A DNA stretch of 64,000 bases, from NCBI GenBank assembly GCA_949316495.1, contig OX439004.1, forward strand, positions 41,092,447 through 41,156,446, in the 5' to 3' direction. Source of the DNA: Amphiduros pacificus. Taxonomy: Eukaryota > Annelida > Polychaeta > Phyllodocida > Hesionidae. Position numbers and translations under genes: made by a program. Each line of letters opens with the position of its first letter. Within the stretch, counting starts at the first letter, position 1. This document shows positions 20,880-32,306 of this stretch, piece by piece. The notes beneath the pieces were generated by a model, which worked only from the letters and a program-made list of their open reading frames with translations, ran no database searches and had not been told where the DNA came from.

Positions 20880-23800
20880 GTAGCTCATGCTTCACTCTTG
20901 TCTTTCTAAATTCAGTGATTATAGAGAGGTAAATTTTACCTGGGTTTTATTCCATCTAAGATAATAAATATATTCAATAATTCTTGTTTTTGTGAACAAC
21001 TTTGACTGAGTTTACAGAAACACATTTATATTCCATTTAAGATTTCGACTACTGACATTTATAATCACTTCTTCTGTAACTGTCTGAGAGCAACAAAACC
21101 ATTAAAACATCGACATGATCAAACAAAACTTGGCGGCAGACCTCATTTTTGTAACACGGATGGTTCCTTTTTTGACAATGATTGATAGGCAACAAGTGCC
21201 TTCGGCTGGGAAAGGATGCTGACCCTTAGTCTTACTGTTGCAGCTATCTCTCACTTATGCAGCTGTCTCGCACTTGTGCAGCTTTATCTCGCTGCTATAG
21301 CTGTCTCTCACTGTTGTAATTATCTCACTTGTGCAGCTCTCTCTCCCTTGTACAGCTATCTCACTGATGCAGCTGTCTCTCACATTTGGAGTTAATCTAT
21401 CTCTACTGTAACTACCTCTCACTTATGCTTATGCAACTGTCTTTCATTTTTTTGCAGCTCTCACTGCTGTAGCTATCTCGCACTGATGTAGCTATATCTC
21501 ACTTGTGCAGCTATTTCTCACTTGTGCAGCTATTTCTCACTGTTGTAACTATATCTCACTTTTCGGTTATCTCACTTATACAGCTGTCTCTCACTTGTGC
21601 GACTATATCTCACTGCTGTAACTGTATCTTGCAATTGTAATTATCTCTCACTGATGAAGCTGCCTCTCCCTTGTACAGCTATCTCACTGATGCAGTTGTC
21701 TCTCACATGAGCAGCTACATTTCACTTTTGCAGCTGTCTCTCACTTGTGCAGCTATCTTTCACTGCTGTAACTATCTCCCACTTTGCAGTTAACTCACTA
21801 ATGCAGCTTGATCACAGGCCACGGGCTGTGGCTCAGTTGGTTAGAGCGCCAGCTTATTAGCGCCAGTTCCTCTGTGGTGAACCAAAGGTCGTGGGTTCGA
21901 TCCCCGGCTGTGCCGATAAAGAGCTGAGGCCCGTGCCTAAAGGTGTTAACCTGTTGTCCTTGTAAATCTGTGACCGGGTGGGTTGTCATGTCAAGGACCT
22001 GCGACATGACAATTCAGTGAGGCAGTACTATATCTGCTACAAGTAGATCTCGTCACAAAATGACTGAAATAATGTTGAAAGTGATGTAAAACCCCTAACA
22101 AACATTCATCACATTCATGTTTTTCAATATGTATGTATTAATCATTGTCAAAAAAGGAACTATCTGTGGGCCTATTGCATTCCGCACATGACGCGTTTGC
22201 CAACAGGCGGGTTCAACACAGTCAGAGTGACTTGTATCAGTGTGACTTCACACAAGGACAGTGTGTGAAAGGCATCAGTGGCAGGTCCAGAGTTTTACAT
22301 TTGTCAGAATGTATTTCTTCTTAAACAAGTATTTAATTTTTTTTTCACAAGTCTCGTACAAATTCCTATAAGAAGAAGAAATACTGCACCAAATGATATA
22401 AATTGTGAAATTTGTTGAATTCAACATCCATTTCTGGACCCGTCAATATACCAAAACTGATTCCCGCCAAATTCAGTGAAGTGTCATTTTTAAAACTTTT
22501 AAATGATTGGGTTTTAGGATTTAAATCCAAGTTTGACGAAGAAAGAATTATCATTTCATAATGTATAGGTTTTGGGGAATCTTATAGTGAAATTTTGGAT
22601 ATTTTTATCTGAATAGGCTATTCCCGACAAGCCCTTTAAGTTCATATGTACATAGACATTTTTCAAGAACTACAAAGCCTATAGAAAAAATATCTATAGA
22701 TATAGAAGGATGAGATTTTCACAGTATAGAGAATATATTTCAGAAAATTGCCTTAATTGTTTATCAATATTTTCTCAACCTAACACAGGATTCTTGTAAA
22801 AAAACAATTGTTTTTCACAAAACAATATCAAGAATATCAAAATTCTGAAAAGTGTCCCAGATTATGCTGGAAATATACCTTTGATAGCATGCAAAGCAAA
22901 AGGAATTTTAATAGTTTGTTTGGTAGATTTTCTGTCTTTTGGATTTGAAAGATATATATAATTTTCCCAATTTTCACATCGATTTCAATGGAAATCCATA
23001 AAAATCATATTTTTGTAAAAGGCAGAAAATGTTACAATGGCATTTGTACCAATAATGGCTTAAAAAGTGGGTTATACATCCTCCTAACATATCCACATGG
23101 GACACCTTTCAAATTGATGGCCAATTTTTCACAAAAGTGAAAATTTCAATTTTTCTCCATTGAAATCAATGGAAAATCCCTGTGACCTTGGGCCGAAAAT
23201 TCAACATCCCATAAAATATGTTCTATTATAGCTACAGACTTGATCTTGGGCCTGTTTGTTTTGTTTTGGAGAGATATTTTATAATATGATTTAATAAATG
23301 AGAGTTTTTGTGTGCAACAGCATTTTCATATTTCAAGGTCATGTCAAAGTCATCCCAAGGTCACAGGATTTTTTAAAATCGTATTTTCAATTGTCAAACC
23401 CACCTATAATTATTTTTTGGCTAAATTTTATATTTTTTGTATAAATAGCATATGTCTTTCATTTATGGCAATGTCATCAATGTGAAATCACCTTGCTGGG
23501 CAAATGATATATGAATGGAATGGACACATATATTGGCAGATTTGAAAATAATATCAAAAGAAAGATGTTTTCCCAATTAAAAAAATGATACATTGTATAG
23601 TGGATGCGTTGGTGGTATAAATTAATTGTGAACGTTGATGCGTTGTTGGTATAAATTAAATGTGAACGTTGTGCTAGTTGACAGAATTGTGGGATACTTC
23701 AGGTAAATCAATGTATTTGTATTGAGCTCTTTGTGGGTTGGGCGGGCAGTGTGGAAATCCCTGACATGGACGTTTCTAAAACGTTGTAGAATTGTTAACA

Positions 23801-26800
23801 CTTGGAATAGAGAATTAAAATTTATATCTCCATAATCAGTGGAGAAAGTCGAACATTTCACTCACGATATGTTTTGGTCTAAGTACTGTCAAAAAATTGT
23901 CATAAAGTTGAATAACGTCAGATTCTTCAAGTTCTTCAAGCTCATATGGCGTCATTAGACACAATGGTTTGGCGATAATGCATATTGCACCTTTGATCTT
24001 ATGGCATCACAACTCCATTCATTATACTCCAAGGTCTGACCAAAGTCTGACAAAAAAAAAGATGGATCTCACTCAACCCCCAAGCCCAGAAAGACATCCC
24101 CTTGTTGGGCACCGTGGAGGGTAGGGGATCTAACTGATGAAATTTAAACAAAAAACACACATCATGCACATGGCACAAAACAAACAAAAAGACCTTGGAA
24201 TGAAATTGATAGTGATGATGAATGGAATAGAACAGAAAAATGGCCCAGATTTTTAATTGCAGAAAGCAGTCCAACGCTGAACATACTTTGGCAAAAATGT
24301 ACCCCTTTGCAATTTCAAATAGATTTATATTTAAAAAGGATGATGCAAAAGTGCCAAGAAATATGTTTATTCTGACATTTGAGGCAGTTCATCTTCCAAT
24401 ATCTATTAAAGTTGGATATTTAAACGTCAGAGTTGGGGTTTTTATTCCAAACCCTCTGCAGTGCTTCAAATGTCAGAGGTATGGACATGGATCTGATCAA
24501 TGTAAAGGGAATGTAACATGCCTGAAATGTACTGCATAGCATAGTGGAGACAGTTTTACAACATTTAAGGGATATGTGACTTATAATAAAGTTCACTTGA
24601 CATAATGGACCGGGTGACGTATTTACTCAGATAAAGGATGACCCTGTGTATAAGATGACCCCAAATTGATGTTATTTTGCTTGAAAAGGCCAATTTCCAA
24701 TTATAGGATGAGTCAGTTCTTTCTAAAAAGTCGGGAAATCTCAAGACATCAGCAATACTACCATTCAAGTTTGGCGGCCATTTTCACTCGCATTTGTTTT
24801 GACTTTAGGTCTGAATGTTCGAGGTTTTGACATGATAAGCTGGAATTCTATGGAGCATACCCCGATTATCGGTCCATGGCGGCCATGTTTTGGCACATTT
24901 ATTCTGCTTTCACCGTCAGATAGCGCTTTTGCATTGGGATTTTGCAAACATACACGAGCTTGATTTTTCGCTCGCGTTTGTTTTGCCTTTAGGGCTAGAT
25001 GTTCGAGGTTTCAAGATGATTAAGCCGTAAGTCAATGGAGCCTACCCCGATTATCGGTCCATGGCGGCCATGTTTTGGCTCAATAATTCTGATTACACCG
25101 TCAGATGTCGCTTTTGTTTGAGAAGTGATTTGTGAGTGCGTAGTAGAGTAAGAAGATTTTGCCTTGGGTTTTTGTTGGGTTTTTTGCCTTGGGATTTTTG
25201 CAAACTTTCGCGAGCTTGATTTTTTAAAATCAACACTTGTTTTAAATCAACACTTGTTAAAAGTAAAACGGAAATACATAGTGTCAGGGATCCATCATTG
25301 TGCAATATATTAATATTTCAATGCGAGTTAATACAATGTGGTGGTGCTCCGATTGTTTTCACACCAAAAATAAAAGCTTCTCCCCATCACTTCAACTTTT
25401 CAAAATGTTGACCTTGTGTTGCATATGCATATTTAAGCATTGTTAAACTCACATTTTCCCTGACTTGTGCATAATTTACACTTATTAAATGAAGGCGGAC
25501 AACTGACTGTTGACACATGGTAGAATATTTCTATGTGTATGAGATTTTAATGGGGAAGCTTGTACCTGGACAGTATAAGTGAAGTTTATTACCCCTGAGG
25601 TGCCATAAATCATCGTGCACAGGTTGCTCTCATGTATAAGATAACCCCCAGACATTGACTAAAGTTTGGATCCTAATTTCTCGTCCTATATTTGAGTAAA
25701 TATGGTACATGGCAGAGTTCTTACTTTTTTTTTAAATCCTGTATACCCCAAAGTAAATTAATATTAAATACTTATTTACAATCTTCTGCAGTTAGGATTA
25801 CCTTGCACAATACATTAATAAGTGAACCAATTAATATTACAGATGTTAGTTGGTGACTTTAATGCTCATAACTATCTTTTGGGTGGCAGAAACAACACTG
25901 ATGCCAAAGGACGAATAAGAGAAGATTTCCTAAATCCTAAATAGTTTGTGCCTTTGGAATGAGGATTCTCCCACATTTTTACATCCTGCTGCAGGCTCAT
26001 TAACATCAATGGATATCTCTATGTGCACTCCAAATTTATTTTTAGACTATTCCTACAAAGTAGAGGAAGATCAATGGGGTAGTGATCAAGCAAATCCCTG
26101 AGTGGAAATTTTATGAAGCTGATTGGGCAAAATTTCAAAGTTCCTTAAATTTTTAAAGACGCATATGATCCTTTTCAAGTTTGTGCAGATAAATTGTATG
26201 ATATTGCTGATGGGTGTATTCCCAAATCAAAGTCAAATTCTAAAATCTAAAAAAAGCTGTGGTTCAATGATGAGTGCAAAAAAGCTGTCAAAGAGTGCAA
26301 AAAGAATTCAATACAGCCAATTGCAACTCAATACAATTTGCACCAATTCTGATTAGAAGAGCTAAAGCCCATCATATTATTAAAATAAGCAAAAAGAAAT
26401 GTTGGAAAGATTATGTTTCCAAATTAAATACATGTACAACAGTTAAAAAAAGCTGGGATATGGTACGTAAATTACTGGAAAGGGAGGTGGAGTAAGGATC
26501 AAACATCTAAATCATAATGGCCGATTAATTACAAATCTCAACTAGTCTAAACCGAAATAGGTAATACAATAGGTCAAACAATTTCCAAGAATTCTTCATC
26601 TGATAATTATATTCTGCAAAATTTCAACAAACAAAAAATAGAAAAGAAAGAAACCAGGGCTGATTCTCCCATTTCTAATAACTTGGATCAATATGAGATT
26701 TGAAACTTGCATTGAATTAATTTCATGATACCGGTCCTGGAGTGGCTTTACAAAAAACCTGAAGTGCCATTGACCATCTGGTATGTTTAGAGACATTTAT

Positions 26801-29800
26801 AAGAGAGGATTTTATAAATGGCAAACATGTTGTCAGTATTTTCTTTGGTTTAGAGAAAGCATATGATACTACGTGGAAATATGGGATAATGAGTGATTTA
26901 TATGATATGGGATTAAGGGTTTGTTAACCCCTCTTTATTCATTTTTTTTTCAAATAGACAATTTGGGATCCCAGTTTGTTCATTACTTTCTGATGCATTT
27001 GATCAGGAAATGGATGTTCCACAAGGTAGTATACTATCTGTTACCCTAATTATTATAAAAATCAACATCATTATTAATTGTGTGAGACCTGGAAGAAGAA
27101 GAAATAAAAGAAGGCATAAGATTTATTGCGAGTTCTCACCCATACTTATTGGGGAGGTAATCACAATAAAGTTTTATTACAATTGTATAGAGCACTGGTA
27201 AGTTCCAGACTTACGAATGTATGATATATGGATCAGCACATCCACCGTATATTAAAATGCTTGATCCAATTCAAAATCAAGGTTTAAGATTATGTCTCGG
27301 GTCATTTCGCACATCAACTGCAGATAGAAGTTGAGGCAGATGAGCTGTCTCTTGATTAATGGAGAGGAAAGCTTGCCCTTAAGTACACTGCACAAGTTGC
27401 TCCTAATCCAGACTATCCAACACATGATACCAAATAGCCAAATTTCGATATCCAGAAACACCTCAATGGACCTATGCAACTTTATGTGATGAGAATGATA
27501 AATATGTATACTCAATCATAGATTTATCGCTCTTTGAATAGAAGATTTGTTTGCAGATGCTGGGTGGTGGTTTTATCAACAAGCTGGTGGGAGTGACGAG
27601 CACGGGTGATGGGCACAAGGAGAAGGGCGTAGTGTTGCGAATCTGGGCAGATTCTCCCATCTGCGGGATAGACCGGGACCGCGAGGTGGCTGCTATGATG
27701 GTGAGCAACAACTCAAAGTCTTGTTTGTTGTTGTTTTAAGTGGGTTGTTTGTTGGCGAAAAGGGTTAATTCCAAATGCCAAGTCCAAAAAGAAAGTGAAG
27801 ATGCAAAAATAATAAGACAAAAATAAGTATAAATGCAAAAAATGAAATAAAAAGTATAACACGCAAGGCTATTTTCAGAAACAACACAACACAAACAAAA
27901 CCAAGCCACCATAAATTGGCATTATGATCAATATTTTTAAGATTTGTTTCCATCTATCAAAGAACAATTTCCATAATTTGGAGGATTCACATATATTAGA
28001 AAAACGTAAAGTTAAGAGTTTCATATTGCTCTTATTCTTAAAATTCAATATGATCTATAAAAAGCTTTTTTTTTATTTTATTGAAATATATCGATGCATT
28101 TCGATGACCAAATACATCAAATACGATATCTCAAATTTGGAACCACAAAGGTTTTGTGAACCTTTATTGATATTTTGAGCTATTTTCTGCTTTTTGTCTG
28201 AATTGCCAATTCCTCAATTAATGATAAAATATTTTCACCAAAGTCTACTTTTTAATTTATATACAGGGAGACATTTTTTCTGTGCTTTAGATAAACACTG
28301 TGTTTTGTTCATAACATGTTTAATTCATAGTTAAAGTTCAAACTCAATGTATACCTGGAGAATTCTATATTTAAATCAAATACGAAATATATATTGATTG
28401 TAATTGCATTGTAAAGGCTGCATACAGGTCGGGCTGTGGACCACAGGTCTTTGCGGTTTTCCAAAATGGAGTGGCAATGAAATACATAAGGGGCAAATTG
28501 CTGAAGTGGGATGATTTAAGAGATCCAACCATTGCCAGGTGAATAGTTGACAATTGAATATACATTCCATCTACTTTTAGAGAGTTGCTATTTCATACGT
28601 CAAGCCATGGGATCCTTCAAGATCCCTTCCGATAACTGGGACATTAGAATAAGCATTGTATTTGATATTGGATAACACAAATCTTTTAGTACCCAAATAA
28701 ATATTTTTTCACAAAAAATATTTTATAAAAGAGATGACAATAGTGTGAATAACCACTTTGTGAACATGATGGCTTTAAATGGTGGGAAGAAGTTTGCAAG
28801 CCAGGAATTAATCATTATTTATTGTACTAAATGACATTCTGTGTAAAGCAATTTTTTTATTACATTTTTATGTTTACAGAAAGGTGGGTAGAGCAATTGC
28901 ACAATTTCAGTATGTTGACACCAAAGACCCACTCATCATTGACAGAAAAGGACAACAATATGCCTTCAGGGGAGAGCCCATACTTTTTCAAACTCTGAAA
29001 CAAGGTCTGAGCAGAAAACTTCCAAATCTCAAGGACAAACAGAGAAACATAAGGTTTTATTAAAACATATGATTATTCTGTAGTCTATTTCAGTAATTAA
29101 ATATGTCTATGTTTAATATTTTTGTACACTTTTAAATGGTCATGTTTGATAACAGGTATCATAAAGAAATCAAATCTTTTGAGGAGTATCAACAGGAAAT
29201 AGAGTATCTCGAGCGCCACCTGGTGTTAGATAAATATGAGAAGGTGTTATGTCACTTCGACTTTTGGCCAGCCAATCTGATGCGCGATGAGCATGAAGGT
29301 AAAACAAACGACTTATTTTGTCTGATATCCCACAATCCCACAATAAAGTTAAAAGATACACGGAAAGTGCCAATTGAATTCCAAATACTGTTATTTCCTG
29401 GGTTTCTTCCTTTTGCAAAAAAAACAAACTCAGCCGCATTTAGCAAGGTGGCCATCTTACTCAAGTTAAAATTCATGATTAAATCTTGAAATCGTCAGTT
29501 CGTTGATCATATACATACCACTTAATCATACCACTTTATGATTTCTCTGATCCTATATTCTAATCTATTATAATGCAATCTATTCTGATCGACTCTATCC
29601 ATTTTCATCTATATATAATTTAATCTATTATATTATAATTCATACCTATCTAATCCAATCTATTCTAATCTTTTCTAATCTATGTTATTCATAACTATCT
29701 TAATCTATTCTTATCGATCTCAATATATTCGAATATATTCTATTATATTCCTATCTACACTAATCTGTCCTAATCTGTCCTAATTCTTGAACATCTCCGT

Positions 29801-32306
29801 CTTGTTCCGACTAATTCAGTCCCGTTTAAATTCTTTGCAATGATATGATGAATACTTTTCTACTATTCTAAACTTTAATCCAGTCTATTCTATTCTATTC
29901 TAAAATATTCTAATCTATTATCTTTTAATATATTGTTTATTCTAATCTATTATATAAATTTTGATATATTCTGATCTAATATATTCTAATCTATTATAAT
30001 GCAATCTATTCTGATCGACTCTATCCATCTATATATAATTTAATCTATTATATTATAATTCATTCCTATCTAATCCAATCTATTCTAATCTTTTCTAATC
30101 TATGTTATTCATAACTATCTTAATCTATTCTTATCCATCTCAATATATTCGAATATATTCTATTATATTCCTATCTACACTAATCTGTCCTAATTGAATC
30201 AAAATGCCGAAGGACAATCTTTCAGGGTTTTACCTAACAAATGTTGTCGGACACCAGATGGTGTTGATGATATCATAAAGAATGTTGACATCCGAAAGAA
30301 TCCATCATGTAAAACGTCCCTTTCCATGCGAGGGAAATTATGAAATTTATGATTGAGAAGCACTCGAAGATAAGAACAACACATTGATTCATACTTTTTT
30401 AATATATTATAGCATTAAATTATATTCTAAACAGCGCTGTTGTATATAATTGGTGCATAACACAACACTGTTTCTTTTTTGTAGATTGCATATATATTTT
30501 AGATTGTGAGTTTTCTGATACTGGATATAATATGTTTGATCTTGGGTCTTATCTTGGGTCTCTCCCTACCATGATGCAAATGGGTTAGTCTAATTACAAT
30601 GATTTTGTTTTTCATTTCATATTAAATACCATATTTAACACATTGACGCCTAGGTTAGGTCAGGTGGAAGTCTGTTGGAGCTTAGAGTAGTATTACTCTA
30701 AGGTTGGAGGAAGAAATTCTAATCCTCCCAAAAACCCAAATACTTATTTTCATTGTCTCAAAGTTGTAAAACATGTATATAATACAAACGGTATCAATAC
30801 CAATTTGAAAATTTTGATTGAACTGTGTCATCATACTCCTCATTTTTCTATTTTTAAGGTCTGGAGGAAAAGACTTGCACCATGCTTGATGATACAGTGT
30901 GCTCTCGATTGTTACGGTCCTATCTACAATGTAGGGCTGAAATAAAAGGAGGAAATCCTGCTGATGTCACAGATCATGATGTCACAGAAGCTCTCCGTCA
31001 CAGCAAAAAATGGGCCACAGTAAGTCGTACTTAAATGATTGTGCTCACCTCAGAATATTATGTTTAATTTTTAATTTTATTTAGATATTTTTTTTTTTTG
31101 GGTGGGGGGGCTCAGTGCACTGAGTGGCCACCTTCTGGCAGAATTGTAGAAGACATCTGCTTTTCTTTTCTTTTTTTCTTTTTTTTTTTCAATATTGATG
31201 GTAATGATTTTGATTATATGAAATAGTAATACATGCGCCTTTTGAAAGAAATAAAAGCAAAAAAATATTCCACTTTATAATTTGCACTTTTGGTAAAGTA
31301 TATATAGTTGAGCTTGGTGTCTCCAATTCACAATAATCTAACCCTGTCAAGGGGAACTCCTTCCATGATAACCCAGCATATGGCTGTGATGGATCAATCT
31401 CTGTTGCCATGACAACCATGTCACCAACTATTGTGTGCATGACACAACCAGAATGGTTTAACATTTAGCTTAGATATTGCACACATGCATTCCTGGGGAC
31501 CTTTCCCCAATCTAATCAGGCTCACACTGTCCACCACAGGCACACACAAACTACTAGATTATGATAGGTTCACCATGTTCACCTCTGGTGGAGTTTAGAT
31601 TAGGTTATGGCTGTGATTGGTTGGTTTTTGTTGCCATGGCGACCATCCATCCATAGACCATGCAGCCATGGCATCTACCCTTGAAATATTCAACTGAGAA
31701 CAATGTGGTCTAATATATCAAGGCTTTGATTCACTCAACACCAGCAAATCCCCTATCAGTAAAAAGGTTATCCTAATCAGTTTTTTATCTTATATTCATG
31801 TTGAACTACCTTTAATTATGTCAGAAAGTTGCTGAAAAATGCACTTTGGCTGAAGATAACTCTAATGAAATCTTTTTTTTATATTTGTTCCTTTTCCTTC
31901 TCAATAAATCCGATTTCAGAACAAATTGCCATTATTATATAACCAATTATATAACTGCAAAAACAGAACATACAGAATGCCAGCAAGTCTTACACATACA
32001 GCATTTGGATGTCTTTGATTTGTCGACATGAAACGACTGAATTCATACCACATCCTCTCACTTTTCGCTTCAGCTTGGATACCTATACTGGACCCTGGCA
32101 ACATTTGCAGACTACGAATCAACAGATTTGGATTATCTAGAGTAAGTCTTTCTTATGAGATAAATTTATCAATCTTTTATAATATTAGTATACTAAAGAG
32201 CATAAAGACCTTACACTCTTCTTTAATTTTATTTTTCAGGATTGGGATCATGATGCAAACCTTGTACTTCTCTGGACGTCACCTTTTGTTTTCCAGTTCT
32301 GAATAA
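20757..32306 (+). CDS. Ethanolamine/choline kinase-like protein (9 exons, 366 aa)
   Basis: Exons: 20757-20879, 27557-27700, 28417-28538, 28880-29053, 29156-29298, 30485-30583, 30859-31019, 32074-32141, 32240-32306 (TAA). All phases join and the product is 366 residues, normal for the family. Family members phosphorylate ethanolamine or choline with ATP, the first step of the CDP-alcohol (Kennedy) route in the cytosol. Visible motifs: IRPEWSED before the glycine loop GGGFINKLVG; VVLRIW; IDRDREV; CGPQVFAVFQNGVAMKYIRG; the catalytic-loop (Brenner) motif CHFDFWPANLM; ILDCEFSDTGYNMFDLGSYLG with the metal-binding Asp; and a C-terminal GYLYWTLATF helix. Ethanolamine and choline kinases usually read CHND in the loop, so CHFDFWPANLM is unusual, and the substrate could differ. 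ATG 20757 is the first in-frame start after a stop at 20718 and has a good context (GACATGG). Intron 1 (6.7 kb) is full of mobile DNA. Confidence 0.88.
21235..21812. repeat. Imperfect minisatellite in right arm
   Basis: Reverse complement of the array at 9358-9925, with units like CTCACTTGTGCAGCTATCT. Confidence 0.85.
21816..22103 (+). repeat. tRNA-derived SINE (copy 3, complete)
   Basis: The head GGGCTGTGGCTCAGTTGGTT is followed by AGAGCGCCAGCTTATTAG and the B box GTGGGTTCGATCCCCGG. The body ends in AATGTTGAAAGTGATGTAAA and ACCCCTAACAAAC. The anticodon arm is interrupted by extra sequence, so this is a SINE and not a functional tRNA gene. A possible tail fragment of the family also lies at 58820-58865. 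Confidence 0.9.
22104..24239. other. Intron 1 interior, no gene seen
   Basis: AT-rich intron. It shows a fragment of the inverted arm at 22141-22165, CCATTGAAATCAATGGAAA-type short inverted motifs near 22985 and 23157, AAGGTCA motifs near 23335-23365, and a ~35 bp duplication (TTGGTATAAATTAAATGTGA-like) at 23610-23665. No exon recognised. Confidence 0.5.
24240..27540 (+). mobile_element. Decayed non-LTR retrotransposon (Jockey/I-group-like)
   Basis: ORF1 remains as an open stretch at 24240-24539: FILTFEAVHLPISIKVGYLN and NPLQCFKCQRYGHGSDQC, a CCHC knuckle followed by CLKC, typical of Jockey/I-group ORF1 proteins. After an inserted element (24615-25707) an endonuclease piece follows at about 25850-26090 (LVGDFNAHN, DAKGRIRED, SLTSMDISMCTPNL in changing frames). 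Fragments of the reverse transcriptase (Q..FLWFRESI.YY around 26830-26870) and of the C-terminus run to about 27540. Several frameshifts and stops make it inactive: for example the knuckle frame stops at 24537 (TAG) and the endonuclease frame breaks near 25940. It lies in sense orientation in kinase intron 1 and ends immediately before exon 2. Confidence 0.75.
24615..25707. mobile_element. TIR element (TACCGTATTTACT type) inserted in the LINE
   Basis: The left end reads TGACGTATTTACTCAGATAA..GATGACCC. The right end reads GGGACCCC-less but matching ATATTTGAGTAAATATGGTA, so the ends are inverted copies. Its interior carries TTGGCGGCCAT blocks and a core (GGGATCCATCATTGTGCAAT, TTCACACCAAAAATAAAAGC) shared with the elements at 34668, 44743 and 47255. 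It separates ORF1 from the endonuclease of the LINE, so it is the younger insertion. No ORF. Confidence 0.7.
29480..30195. repeat. TCTATTCTAA-type AT-rich repeat with ~195-bp direct duplication
   Basis: Kinase intron 5 is built of (CTATTCTAAT)-like decamers. A block from ATAATGCAATCTATTCTGAT to CACTAATCTGTCCTAAT at about 29570-29785 recurs at about 29995-30193 almost unchanged, so a ~420 bp segment has duplicated. Confidence 0.8.
31080..31840. other. Kinase intron 7 with two diverged copies of a GC-richer block
   Basis: CATATGGCTGTGATGGATCAATCTCTGTTGCCATGACAACCAT-like sequence (near 31380) and GGCTGTGATTGGTTGG..TTGCCATGGCGACCAT (near 31610) are diverged copies. No exon was recognised in them. 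Confidence 0.4.

Larger units (their letters stand above)
20545..22088 (+). repeat. Right arm of the large inverted duplication
   Basis: Partner of 9068-10600. It holds, in order, CCAAT-rich promoter DNA, kinase exon 1, the first part of intron 1, the AGCTGCACAAGTGAGAGA-like array and a SINE. This copy continues into the functional gene and keeps the complete SINE tail, so it is probably the parental one. A further small inverted fragment of the arm (ATCATTGTCAAAAAAGGAAC) lies just outside, at 22141. Confidence 0.93.

Noticed and set aside
21823-21915. Possible tRNA gene with good A and B boxes
   Set aside because: Anticodon arm is expanded and the sequence continues into a SINE body and tail; same family at two other places.
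9068-22088. Interpretation as a giant DNA virus-like or Polinton-type element with long inverted ends
   Set aside because: The arms are host gene promoter and exon 1 plus a SINE, and the interior holds satellites with no polymerase, integrase or capsid-like frames.
31916-32122. Minus-strand ORF over kinase exon 8
   Set aside because: Shadow of the plus-strand exon 32074-32141, which fits the kinase in phase.
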